NCBI RefSeq assembly: GCF_900103005.1
Contig: NZ_FMWL01000001.1
Location: 62,001-126,000, forward strand
Length of the DNA stretch: 64,000 nt
Origin: Acidaminobacter hydrogenoformans DSM 2784
GTDB taxonomy: Bacteria > Bacillota > Clostridia > Peptostreptococcales > Acidaminobacteraceae
Direction: 5' to 3'
The translations under genes and the position numbers were made by a program. Shown one piece after another: positions 53,088 through 61,332 of the stretch. The notes below the pieces were generated by a model. The model made no database searches. It was given only the letters and a program-made list of their open reading frames with translations, and had not been told where the DNA came from. Position 1 is the first letter of the stretch. Every line of letters starts with the position of its first letter.

Positions 53088-54653
53088 TCATTTCAACGCG
53101 CTTGACGTATAATTGTTGCCCGCATTCCAGAGCAGATATTCATCCACGCCATTTGCTTTCAGCGCCTCAATTTGAGCCCTCACTTCAGCTTCACCATAGC
53201 GGATATAGCCTCTGACCCAGGGCGCTGTGAAATCCTGGATCCACGGACGCAGCGTCCCTGGCGTTTCAATGTTGAGGTTCCGTTCTATGGCGTCCTTGAT
53301 CCCTCTGTCAATGACACCATAGGGATGAGCGTCAGGGACAGCATACCCGTAATTCCCAGGTCCATAATGACTTGGATACATCATTGGGCAGTAAAAGTCA
53401 ACGACGTTCGAAATCGCCTCCCAGTGTTGGCCAATTCCGACATCATTCTGAGACGACGCCGCCCAGCCAAAGACATCCGCAGCGGTATAGACCCCCAGCG
53501 GACTCAGCCTTTCATGGGCATGGACAAGAAATTTTTGGATGGCCGCGGTCTTTGTCTCGCCGTCCGGATTTCTGTAATCCAGGGAAGCGTCCAGCTTGCC
53601 GCCGTTCGAAGCCGGGAAGCGCACATAGTCGAACTGGATCTCATTAAAACCCAGCCGGGCTGCTTCTTCAGCCACGGATAAATTATAATCCCAAAGCATC
53701 CGGTCGTGAGGCGACACCCATAGGATTTTGTCGTTGCCAACATAGGGCGCACCAGTTGCTCGCACCGTGATCGCACGCTCCGGATGGGCCTTCGCAAATT
53801 TTGGCGATTTAAAGGTGACAATCCTCGCGATCAGATAGATGTCCTTTTCCTTTAGTCTCTGTACAAAGCCTTCAATATCTTTAATGTAAACCTTGTCATT
53901 GATGCCAGGCACAAAGGTCTCTGCCTTTTCGCTCTTGAAAAGAAGGTGGCCATTATCATCCAGCACGTCAATGACAAATGCGTTGATGTCTGTCGTCTCC
54001 GCCAGCTGGATCAGCTGCTCCAATTTAGCCCCTGCCGCCGAATGGCCAGTGACGTAGACCCCTTTGACCTTCACCCTTGGATTCTCAGGATATTCATAAG
54101 GGCGCTCAAAAGCTTCATAACTAGCGCCTTCGTATGGCGATTGAATGAGCTCTGACCTGGAAACCGCAAGGCCGTCAGAATTGATCCAACCCATTGACTC
54201 CGAATCCTCATAGGACCGCTTGACCTGCAGCAGCTCCCCAGCGCCCTCAGCCCCAGGCACTCTGTTCAAGACGTAAAGGGAGGTACCCCTTTTAAGACTG
54301 TCAACCGCAGGCTCCGCAAGAGCTTCGGAAGCGTAGACCGGCTTGTTCGCCGCCTTTACATAAACTGTATTCTTGAGTATTTCTTCCCTGAGTCTCGCTT
54401 CAATTGCGGCCCGGCCTTTATGTATGGCGTCCCGGATATCCAGCCGACTTGCGATCAACGCATGATCCGCACTTAGCAGGACCTGTCCGGATTTAAAGGC
54501 ATCCCCAAAGCCATTGACAGCTTCTTGAGCCGGGCTGACACTGCAGGCCGCCATAGAAACCATCACAGCCGCCCCAGCCAGAATGCTCAGCACGCGACGT
54601 CCATAGCCTTTCGAGAATTTTGAACGACTTTTTTCACTACTTGACTTAAACAC
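53088..54653 (-). CDS. Exported DUF4015-type putative glycoside hydrolase with SH3-like region
   Basis: Predicted 521 aa. A long basic N-terminus, a hydrophobic stretch and a lipobox-like MAAC indicate a lipoprotein. Residues about 100-180 resemble an SH3-like wall-binding region (VYASEALAEPAVDSLKRGTSLYVLNR). The rest is a TIM-barrel-like domain: VKGVYVTGHSAAG, INAFVIDVLDDNGHL, YLIARIVTFKSPKFA, LGFNEIQFDYVRFPA, YTAADVFGWAASS, VDFYCPMMYPSHYGPG and WIQDFTAPW. This is the COG1306/DUF4015 pattern; substrate unknown. Start chosen at a GTG after AGGTGG; an ATG at 54665 is an alternative. The gene overlaps no other but begins within the terminator region of its upstream neighbour. Confidence 0.82.
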   Translation of the reverse strand: MFKSSSEKSRSKFSKGYGRRVLSILAGAAVMVSMAACSVSPAQEAVNGFGDAFKSGQVLLSADHALIASRLDIRDAIHKGRAAIEARLREEILKNTVYVKAANKPVYASEALAEPAVDSLKRGTSLYVLNRVPGAEGAGELLQVKRSYEDSESMGWINSDGLAVSRSELIQSPYEGASYEAFERPYEYPENPRVKVKGVYVTGHSAAGAKLEQLIQLAETTDINAFVIDVLDDNGHLLFKSEKAETFVPGINDKVYIKDIEGFVQRLKEKDIYLIARIVTFKSPKFAKAHPERAITVRATGAPYVGNDKILWVSPHDRMLWDYNLSVAEEAARLGFNEIQFDYVRFPASNGGKLDASLDYRNPDGETKTAAIQKFLVHAHERLSPLGVYTAADVFGWAASSQNDVGIGQHWEAISNVVDFYCPMMYPSHYGPGNYGYAVPDAHPYGVIDRGIKDAIERNLNIETPGTLRPWIQDFTAPWVRGYIRYGEAEVRAQIEALKANGVDEYLLWNAGNNYTSSALK

Positions 54654-54675
54654 AGGCCACCTCATCCATTTCCAC

Positions 54676-54723
54676 AAAACAGAAGACAGGATTCAGCGGG
54701 CTGTGCCCTCCTGCCTTCTGTTT
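54676..54723 (-). terminator. Rho-independent terminator after the L,D-transpeptidase gene
   Basis: On the minus strand AACAGAAGGCAGGA and TCCTGTCTTCTGTT pair (one G-T) around a 17-base loop, followed by TTG. It ends next to the possible starts of the following gene, whose transcript must begin here or read through. Confidence 0.75.
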
Positions 54724-54845
54724 GCATATAGTGTCGTTGCAATATAATTTGTCTAAATATTATCATACTCATCCTGCTTCTGTCGACGTCATTCCAGAGA
54801 TTATTTTACATAATCTTTTTCAGTCGACAGAGGTTCACATCCTGC

Positions 54846-56159
54846 TTATTCAATGACAATGACCGACGCTTCCCCAATATTGATCCAGTCATAAAGGAAC
54901 TTCGCGTGGCTGGTGTAATTCCTGACACACTTGTGGGACCTTGGAACTGTACCCAAGTTTGAGGAAAACTCAATCATGCCCGGATCCTTATAGTCGACGA
55001 TCCTGACCGCTGTCACTGCCGGCGTGATGATATTGCCCTCCGCATCCCTGACTTCAGGCTGCAGGACGATCCTGCGTTTCACCAGCGTGTAGTTGACCGG
55101 TATACCGTGAATGAACGCGCCCCCGTTGAAGCGGATCGCGTAAGGCGCGTAGCCAGCCAGCTCCTTGGTTTCATCATCCAAATACAGGAATTGGTCCCGG
55201 GTATAGATGGCCATGAAGTCACCAAGATCTGTTGGATAGCGGTACTGATCCTGTGCGCCTGTGGTCGCATAGACAAAGGAAATCATATGCCATTTGCCGT
55301 CAATCTTTTCAAAGACTGCTTCATTCTGATTTCTGCGGTCTATGACAATGGTCTGCTTCAGCTCTTTGATGGAATTTCTCTCAGTAATATATTTTTTGGG
55401 GATATAGAAAATCTCTCTCAGGTCAATGACATTGACCTTATAAAAATTTCCCGTTTCGCCCAGGATGTCCACCAAGCGTCCGTCCTGAATATACCTGAAG
55501 GCGGATGCTGTGCTTGGCTCCCTGTAACCCGGGGCACCCTGGTAGCGCTCAATGCCATAGTTATCCTGGGAATACTGGCCTTCAAACAGCGGCGGCGCGC
55601 CGTTGACATTCCTGAAGTTGTCAATATAGCCGGTTCGTTTTCCATTGACATTCTGTTCCAGATGCAGCAGCTCAGTGTACATTTTATCAAACTGGAACTC
55701 TCTCTTAACCGCCAAGTCCGCGGTGATAAAGCCAAACCGTGTCATACCGTTGATATCCTTCCAGTAGACCCGGTACCAATAAGAACTGCTGGTACTGCTC
55801 CACTTGCGGCCTTCCACTTTTTCGATGACCGCGATTTTCTCATTCCACTGACCTTTTTTGATGATTTTGCCATCCAGGCCAGGCTTGCTTCGGATATTAG
55901 TCGTTCCGTTCAAAAGGACGACATAATGCTCCGGCGCCGGATATCTGTCGTATTTGAGCGTCACGGACAGGTCTTCAGGCATTTGGGTATAGTAGGTTTC
56001 AAGGACGGTGTACGGTTTTTCTGCATCAATGTCAACACCATATGCAAAGGCGCTGCTGATTACCATAGGCAGTAGCAACATGGCTAAGATCAGAATTCTC
56101 GGCAGTTTATGCATTTGCCGTTCTGATGCGTTGGTCTTTCTTATAGCCCAATTCATCAT
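54846..56159 (-). CDS. Exported L,D-transpeptidase (YkuD) family protein
   Basis: Predicted 437 aa. A signal or anchor helix (ILILAMLLLPMVISSAFAYG), an SH3-like region (TNIRSKPGLDGKIIKKGQWNEKIAVIEKVEGRKW), a middle domain, and a C-terminal YkuD domain: IVIDRRNQNEAVFEKIDG, FNGGAFIHGIPV and GTVPRSHKCVRNYTSHAKFLYDWINIGE. The last stretch holds the active-site His and Cys, but the family's SHGC reads SHKC. It would crosslink peptidoglycan or attach proteins outside the membrane. Start at the ATG pair with GGAGG upstream. Confidence 0.85.
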   Translation of the reverse strand: MMNWAIRKTNASERQMHKLPRILILAMLLLPMVISSAFAYGVDIDAEKPYTVLETYYTQMPEDLSVTLKYDRYPAPEHYVVLLNGTTNIRSKPGLDGKIIKKGQWNEKIAVIEKVEGRKWSSTSSSYWYRVYWKDINGMTRFGFITADLAVKREFQFDKMYTELLHLEQNVNGKRTGYIDNFRNVNGAPPLFEGQYSQDNYGIERYQGAPGYREPSTASAFRYIQDGRLVDILGETGNFYKVNVIDLREIFYIPKKYITERNSIKELKQTIVIDRRNQNEAVFEKIDGKWHMISFVYATTGAQDQYRYPTDLGDFMAIYTRDQFLYLDDETKELAGYAPYAIRFNGGAFIHGIPVNYTLVKRRIVLQPEVRDAEGNIITPAVTAVRIVDYKDPGMIEFSSNLGTVPRSHKCVRNYTSHAKFLYDWINIGEASVIVIE

Positions 56160-56219
56160 GGCAGCAATCCTCCTTTTGCCCATCTTCCAGGGACCTCAAC
56201 GACATCCTGAGCTCACAAA

Positions 56220-57119
56220 CTAAAATCTATAGCAGCCTGCGATCCAGTGGTCCTCAGGAATCCCGGCATTCTCTGCGCACTCTATTTTTCCGACAGTCCA
56301 CTCACCCGAGAAGCCTTTGCTCTTCATAGCGCTGTCAAGATAGAGCATGGCAATCCCGGCGTCGATCAGGCCCGTATGCGCCTCAAGAACCTCGTTGCGC
56401 TTCATGGCCAAAATCAGTCTGTCTGGTTGTAAGACGAATCTCCAAGGCTGAAGGTTCCCCCAGGATGGCGCAAACCGCATATAAAAAAACACTTCTTCAA
56501 AGCCCAGCTGCTCAATTTCGTCAAGGGACATAGTATTTCCAAAGGTTTTGTTGTAAACGATTTCACTGATGGAAAGCCTGTCGCTTTTGGACTCGTCTTT
56601 GTAAGACGCATCAATATAAGGGTAACCAAACTTTGTCAGCGGGGAGGCTGAATGGTCCCCTGAAGCGTCATATATTCTTGAAAGTCTCGCGCCACCTTTA
56701 GGTTCACCAAAAGCCAGAATGGACGCGACGACCAGTTCGCTTTGAATCCCTAACTTTTCTTTGACAAGATCGCTTTTTGAGGCAGTCTGAAGCCAGCAGC
56801 TGCCCAAATCTATTTTCGTCAGCTCAAGGCTGAGCCACTCACCTGCGTGGCCGGTGGCTATAAAATTCTCATCCTTATCCTCACAAAGCATAACAAGGTA
56901 ATGAGGCGCTTTAATCATTATGCCGTGATATCCGACAAGTCCGTCCAAGGCTTTGTAAACACTGCTTCCGTCCTGGAGAATCCCAATTTCTACACTGGCT
57001 GTCTCTATCAGCTGTGGTATGCCCGCGATCGTTTCCCGGACATGATTCATGATGTTGGCAGAAAGCGCCGCGTCTTTGAACTCGCGAATGGTCTTGCGTT
57101 TTTCCATGACTTTGATCAT
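56220..57119 (-). CDS. Nitroreductase-fold oxidoreductase
   Basis: Predicted 299 aa. Two nitroreductase-like segments are seen: RKTIREFKDAALSANIM with later HYLVMLCEDKDENFIATGHAGEWLSLELTKIDLGSCW, and a second half with FAPSWGNLQPWRFVLQPDRLILAMKR. This two-part layout suits the putative TM-nitroreductase (pfam14512-like) group, which binds FMN. Substrate unknown. The start at 57119 follows GAGGTGATCC. 60 bp before the L,D-transpeptidase gene, so possibly cotranscribed. Confidence 0.8.
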   Translation of the reverse strand: MIKVMEKRKTIREFKDAALSANIMNHVRETIAGIPQLIETASVEIGILQDGSSVYKALDGLVGYHGIMIKAPHYLVMLCEDKDENFIATGHAGEWLSLELTKIDLGSCWLQTASKSDLVKEKLGIQSELVVASILAFGEPKGGARLSRIYDASGDHSASPLTKFGYPYIDASYKDESKSDRLSISEIVYNKTFGNTMSLDEIEQLGFEEVFFYMRFAPSWGNLQPWRFVLQPDRLILAMKRNEVLEAHTGLIDAGIAMLYLDSAMKSKGFSGEWTVGKIECAENAGIPEDHWIAGCYRF

Positions 57120-57349
57120 TTTCAACTGGATCACCTCATCAGATTTTTCATATTACGACACTGTATAAAATTATACCATAGTCCCCATGCCAGGTGTGAA
57201 AATGTTCATCAGAAGGCACATAAAACGGGGAATTTAGGTTTTGCTGGGTATAACAGATAGCATAAAGGTATACTGTGAAAAATAGAAAGTTTACTTTATA
57301 TTCTACCCATATGGAACAAAAATATTGACAAAATTTGAAAGGGGCGTTT

Positions 57350-58759
57350 ATGTTGATTATTCGTTTTCTGGGCGCTGCAGGTCAGGTTACTGGTTCAGGA
57401 TGCCTTATGGAGGGTGGTGGCCACAAGTTTCTCGTGGATTTTGGCCAGTTTCAGGGTGATGATGAGATTGTCCGGCAAAACTACCAGCCGCTGGATTTTA
57501 AAGCTTCTGATATTGACTTTGTCCTGCTGACCCATGCCCATATAGACCACTCCGGCCGGCTGCCCGTCCTTTATAAGCAGGGTTTCAGAGGAAAGATCTT
57601 CTGCACGTATCCTACCGCCGCCTTGGCTGAGATCCTCATGAAGGACAGCGGAAAAATCCACGAGGAGGAGAATGAGTGGGAGAACCGCAAGCGCATGCGC
57701 GCCGGTCTTGACGCGGTCGAGCCGCTATACGGCCTTGAAGACGCTGAGGAAACTATTCCTTATTTATACCCGTTGCCTTACAGAAAAAAGCATCAGGTCT
57801 CAGAAACCCTCTCCTTTGAGTACTTTGACGCCGGTCATCTCCTTGGCTCCTCATCCGTCAGGGTCGAATGGCTTGAGGACGGCGTTCAGAAATCTATGCT
57901 CTTTTCCGGAGATCTGGGTTCCGGCAGCAATCCTATGCTCCCTGGAGCAGATCACCCAGAGCCGGCCCAAGCGGTCGTGATAGAATCCACCTATGGTCTT
58001 GAATACCATCACAATATTAAACGAAGATCTGCGCAGCTCGCGGAAATTATTGAAGAAACGCTGCAAAAGGGCGGCACGGTCTTAATCCCATCCTTCGCCG
58101 TAGGCCGTACCCAGGAAATCATTTTTGAGCTTAAAGCCCACTACGCCGGTCTGGATCGACTGGATGACTTTTATGAGATCCCAATCTTTGTCGACAGCCC
58201 GCTGGCTATAAACGCCACAAATATCTATGAAAAGTTCGCAGACTATTACAGGCCAGAAGTCGCCGCCAAAGTTAAAAGTCCGGAAAATCCTTTCGACGCC
58301 CCAAATGTCACCTATGTCTCAGAGCATGAGAAATCGATCGCCCTGGACCGCTCGCCAAAGCCAAAAGTCATTATCTCAGCCAGCGGCATGTGCGAAGCTG
58401 GCAGGATTCGTCACCACTTAAAGCACTATTTGTGGAAAAGGGAAACCACACTGGTCTTTATTGGTTTTCAAGCAGAGGGTACCTTGGGCCGCGCGCTGAA
58501 GGAAGGCGTCAAGGACATTCATCTCTTTAACGATCCAATCAAAGTCAACGCCCGGATTGAAACCGTGGAAGGTTATTCCGGCCACGCGGATCAAGCCGCT
58601 CTGGATAAATGGCTGGAACCTCTCGAGCCACACCTGAGCCATCTCTTCATCAACCATGGCGAGGCGCCAAGGAGTAGTGCCTTCGCCGAGGAAATGGAAA
58701 ACAGGCTGCCAAACGTCCGGGTCGTTGTCGCGGACCCTTCGGAAGTCTATCAGCTGTAA
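57350..58759 (+). CDS. Beta-CASP metallo-beta-lactamase-fold RNA hydrolase family protein
   Basis: Predicted 469 aa. GAAGQVTGSGCLMEGGGHKFLVDFG opens the domain. LLTHAHIDHSGRLPVLYKQGF is the HxHxDH zinc motif, followed by FDAGHLLGSSSVRVEW and FSGDLGSGSNPML; then the beta-CASP part ESTYGLEYHHN, IPSFAVGRTQEIIF, ISASGMCEAGRIRHHLKH, FIGFQAEGTLGRAL and YSGHADQ. Relatives are RNA 3'-end nucleases of the YSH1/CPSF73 type. In bacteria the role of this group is mostly undefined; it is distinct from RNase J by size. Start ATG with AAAGGGGC upstream. Confidence 0.93.
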   Translation: MLIIRFLGAAGQVTGSGCLMEGGGHKFLVDFGQFQGDDEIVRQNYQPLDFKASDIDFVLLTHAHIDHSGRLPVLYKQGFRGKIFCTYPTAALAEILMKDSGKIHEEENEWENRKRMRAGLDAVEPLYGLEDAEETIPYLYPLPYRKKHQVSETLSFEYFDAGHLLGSSSVRVEWLEDGVQKSMLFSGDLGSGSNPMLPGADHPEPAQAVVIESTYGLEYHHNIKRRSAQLAEIIEETLQKGGTVLIPSFAVGRTQEIIFELKAHYAGLDRLDDFYEIPIFVDSPLAINATNIYEKFADYYRPEVAAKVKSPENPFDAPNVTYVSEHEKSIALDRSPKPKVIISASGMCEAGRIRHHLKHYLWKRETTLVFIGFQAEGTLGRALKEGVKDIHLFNDPIKVNARIETVEGYSGHADQAALDKWLEPLEPHLSHLFINHGEAPRSSAFAEEMENRLPNVRVVVADPSEVYQL

Positions 58760-58821
58760 TTCAGGGTTCGTCACGAAAACACCAAATTTTTATTTAAAAA
58801 CAAAAGTTACGGGAAATCCGC

Positions 58822-58879
58822 GAAGAAGGTGTCAGAACAGCAATTTTCAGCTGTTCGAACGCACCTTCTTCATTTTTTT
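58822..58879 (+). terminator. Terminator of the beta-CASP gene
   Basis: GAAGAAGGTG..GAACAGC and GCTGTTC..CACCTTCTTC form a long interrupted stem, followed by ATTTTTTTG. Confidence 0.9.
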
Positions 58880-58896
58880 GAAAGGATAGGCGAAAA

Positions 58897-58925
58897 TTGA
58901 ACAAGTATTCATTTTATGGTATACT
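58897..58925 (+). promoter_or_regulatory. Sigma-A promoter of the MATE gene
   Basis: TTGAAC (58897-58902), 17-base spacer, TATACT (58920-58925); each hexamer is one or two changes from consensus. It lies right after the preceding terminator and about 65 bp before the ribosome binding site. Confidence 0.75.
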
Positions 58926-58991
58926 ACTTCTTTGTTAAGAAAGAAAATGACATAATTCCAATATTAATTTCAATATAGGAGGTGCGTTACC

Positions 58992-60383
58992 ATCAACCAG
59001 AAGGAACGGCAAAAAATGCTGGCTGAGGCGCCCATCGGAAAACTGCTGATAAAGCTTTCCGTCCCGGCCACGTTAGCCATGATTGTCAATGCATTATATA
59101 ATATTGTAGACGCCATTTACATTGGTCAGGGCGTGGGATTTTTGGGGATGGCCGGTTTGACGGTCTCCTTTCCAATACAGATGTTTATTCTGGCCGTGGG
59201 TCAAATGGTGGGCATAGGCGGCGGCGCGCTGGCGTCCATCAGCCTCGGGGAAGGCGACAGCGAAAAGGCGGACAACGTTGCCGGAAACGCCTATGTACTC
59301 ATCGTCATCCTTGGCATCGCTATCATGATCCTGGGCTCCCTCTTCCTGGATCCAATCCTGAAGACCTTTGGCGCTTCTTCGGACGTCCTGCCTTACGCCA
59401 GGGATTATATGTCCGTCATCTTCATGGGCGCTGTCTTTTTCAGTTTCTCAGTTGTAGGCAACAATATTGTCCGCTCTGAAGGCAATGCCATGGTCGCCAT
59501 GATCTCCATGATGATTGGCGCCGGACTCAACATTGTGCTGGATCCTGTGTTTATCTTCGCTCTCGACATGGGGATTCGCGGGGCCGCGCTGGCGACCATC
59601 CTTTCACAATTCGTTTCATTCATTTATCTGCTTGTCTATATGTACAGCGGTAAGAGTATTTTCGCCATAAAACCCCATCATCTGCGACCGCACATTAAGT
59701 ATATGAAAGAAATTCTCAGCCTGGGCTTCCCTGCTTTTTCCAGACAAGTCGGCGGCAGCATCCTGGCAATCTTTCTGAACAACAGCATTGTGCATTACGG
59801 CGGCGACATTGCGTTGTCCGCCTATGGCGCCATCAACCGGATCATCTCATTCCTGTTCATGCCTATGTTCGGTGTCCTGCAGGGCTTCCAGCCTATTGCG
59901 GGTTTCAATTACGGCGCGAAGCGCTTCGATCGGGTTCGTGAATCCATTAAGATCGCCCAGATCACGCTGATCGCTATGTCCAGCTTTGGCTGGGCGATTG
60001 CCCAACTCTTCCCGGCACTGATCATGCGCCTGTTCACACCGGAAGCCGAGGTCATAGAAATTGGGGCGCATGCGCTTAGAATCATCATTTCAGCGATTCC
60101 ATTCGTCTCAATTCAGATCATGAGCGCCTCGGTCTATCAGGCCCTCGGAAAGCCAAAACCGGCGCTGTTCTTGTCACTGCTCAGGCAGTTTATTCTCTTC
60201 ATACCTCTGATGTTTATCATTCCGGCGGTGACGGGGCTTGGTCTGACAGGTCTGTGGCTGACCTTCCCGGCTGCGGATGTCGTCTCTACAATTGTGAGTA
60301 TCTATATGCTGGCAAAGCTCAATCAGCAAATGAAGATCGCTCAGGAAAATCAGGACGCCTTGCCGTCCCAGCCTCAGCTGTGA
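58992..60383 (+). CDS. MATE-family multidrug/Na+ efflux transporter with possible ATC start
   Basis: 455 aa from the ATG at 59016, or 463 aa from an ATC at 58992. Twelve membrane helices; IGKLLIKLSVPATLAMIVNALYNIVDAIYIGQG and the internal repeat at LSLGFPAFSRQVGGSILAIFLNN mark the MATE fold. It exports cationic drugs or metabolites in exchange for Na+ or H+. A near-perfect AGGAGGTG sits 7 bases before the ATC, and the extension (I/M)NQKERQK looks like the usual N-terminus of clostridial MATE proteins. The ATG at 59016 has only a weak AAGGA about 10 bases upstream. I give the longer form as the likely one. Confidence 0.88.
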   Translation: MNQKERQKMLAEAPIGKLLIKLSVPATLAMIVNALYNIVDAIYIGQGVGFLGMAGLTVSFPIQMFILAVGQMVGIGGGALASISLGEGDSEKADNVAGNAYVLIVILGIAIMILGSLFLDPILKTFGASSDVLPYARDYMSVIFMGAVFFSFSVVGNNIVRSEGNAMVAMISMMIGAGLNIVLDPVFIFALDMGIRGAALATILSQFVSFIYLLVYMYSGKSIFAIKPHHLRPHIKYMKEILSLGFPAFSRQVGGSILAIFLNNSIVHYGGDIALSAYGAINRIISFLFMPMFGVLQGFQPIAGFNYGAKRFDRVRESIKIAQITLIAMSSFGWAIAQLFPALIMRLFTPEAEVIEIGAHALRIIISAIPFVSIQIMSASVYQALGKPKPALFLSLLRQFILFIPLMFIIPAVTGLGLTGLWLTFPAADVVSTIVSIYMLAKLNQQMKIAQENQDALPSQPQL

Positions 60384-60445
60384 TGGAGATGGGGTATTGA
60401 AACTGCGACCATCGGCAAAAAGCATAAAAATAAGTGCAAAAATCG

Positions 60446-60480
60446 AAAACTACCCAGGATGGATTCCTGGGTAGTTTTTT
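60446..60480 (+). terminator. Bidirectional terminator between MATE and truA
   Basis: AAACTACCCAGGA and TCCTGGGTAGTTT form a 13-bp stem with a short loop. Plus strand continues with a T-run; minus strand with TTCGATTTTTGC, so it serves both convergent genes. Confidence 0.93.
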
Positions 60481-60488
60481 GCTTAATA

Positions 60489-61328
60489 TTATTGTGGCTC
60501 AGAGGTTAGAGGCCGCGTTTTTTTACCTGAGGCTTCATAGCGGACGGCTTCCAAATATAAGCCATGGGCCGGCGCCAGCTCACTTGACAGCCGCCGGTCT
60601 CCTGATTCAAGCATCTGCCTGACCCTATCCGTGGGCACCCGGCCAAGGCCTGTTTCGATCAAAGTCCCGGTAATCTTGCGAGCCATGTTGTGAAGGAAGC
60701 CGTTTGCCGTAATTCGAATTTCTATGCGGTTGCCGTTCACCTGCCCGTGCTGACCGCCAGGGGCCCAAGCCGGAACCGGCGGAATTTCCACAATTTCAAG
60801 ACCCGTGATCCTGCGCACCATAGACTTCTTTTTAGACTTCGCTGTGGTAAAAGCCGTAAAATCGTACTCGCCTACAAAGTCCTCCGCAGCCCTTTTCATG
60901 GCCGCCAGGTCAAGGGGCTCGGCCAGATACAGGCTGTACCTGCGGCTGAAGGGATCCGGAATATCCGCGTTCAGAATTTTGTAAAGATAGGTCTTTGAAA
61001 CCGCGGCGTAGCGGGCGTGAAAACTCGGGTGCACCTGCTCGAGGCTCAGAACGGACAGATCCTCTGGCAAATAAAAATTCATGTCCTTTTGGAGCTGTGC
61101 CGCATCTATGACCTTCCCTGTGGAAAACGTCGCGACTTGGCCAAGGGCATGAACCCCCGCGTCCGTCCGTCCCGCCCCTTCGATTTCAACGCTTTCGTCG
61201 AGAAGCCGCGACAGCGCCGCTTCGAGCTTCCCTTGGATCGTCTCCGCCTTCAGGTCATCCCCAAGCCGCTGCCAGCCCCGGTAGCGGTGTCCGTCATAGG
61301 CCAGGTCCATTTTGTATCTGTAAGTCAT
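60489..61328 (-). CDS. truA: tRNA pseudouridine(38-40) synthase
   Basis: Predicted 279 aa. KMDLAYDGHRYRGWQRL at the start, EGAGRTDAGVHALGQVATF with the catalytic Asp, HARYAAVSKTYLYKI and NGFLHNMARKITGTLIETGLG are the TruA boxes. It modifies the anticodon arm. The start ATG (61328) has AAAGGAGCG upstream; the frame extends further upstream but into nhaC. It is the last gene of the HAD-nhaC-truA run, 4 bp after nhaC. Confidence 0.95.
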   Translation of the reverse strand: MTYRYKMDLAYDGHRYRGWQRLGDDLKAETIQGKLEAALSRLLDESVEIEGAGRTDAGVHALGQVATFSTGKVIDAAQLQKDMNFYLPEDLSVLSLEQVHPSFHARYAAVSKTYLYKILNADIPDPFSRRYSLYLAEPLDLAAMKRAAEDFVGEYDFTAFTTAKSKKKSMVRRITGLEIVEIPPVPAWAPGGQHGQVNGNRIEIRITANGFLHNMARKITGTLIETGLGRVPTDRVRQMLESGDRRLSSELAPAHGLYLEAVRYEASGKKTRPLTSEPQ

Positions 61329-61332
61329 AATT

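Noticed and set aside
55107-56075. 322-codon plus-strand frame opposite the L,D-transpeptidase
   Set aside because: Antisense to a gene with signal peptide, SH3-like and YkuD motifs; no ribosome binding site or recognisable domain.
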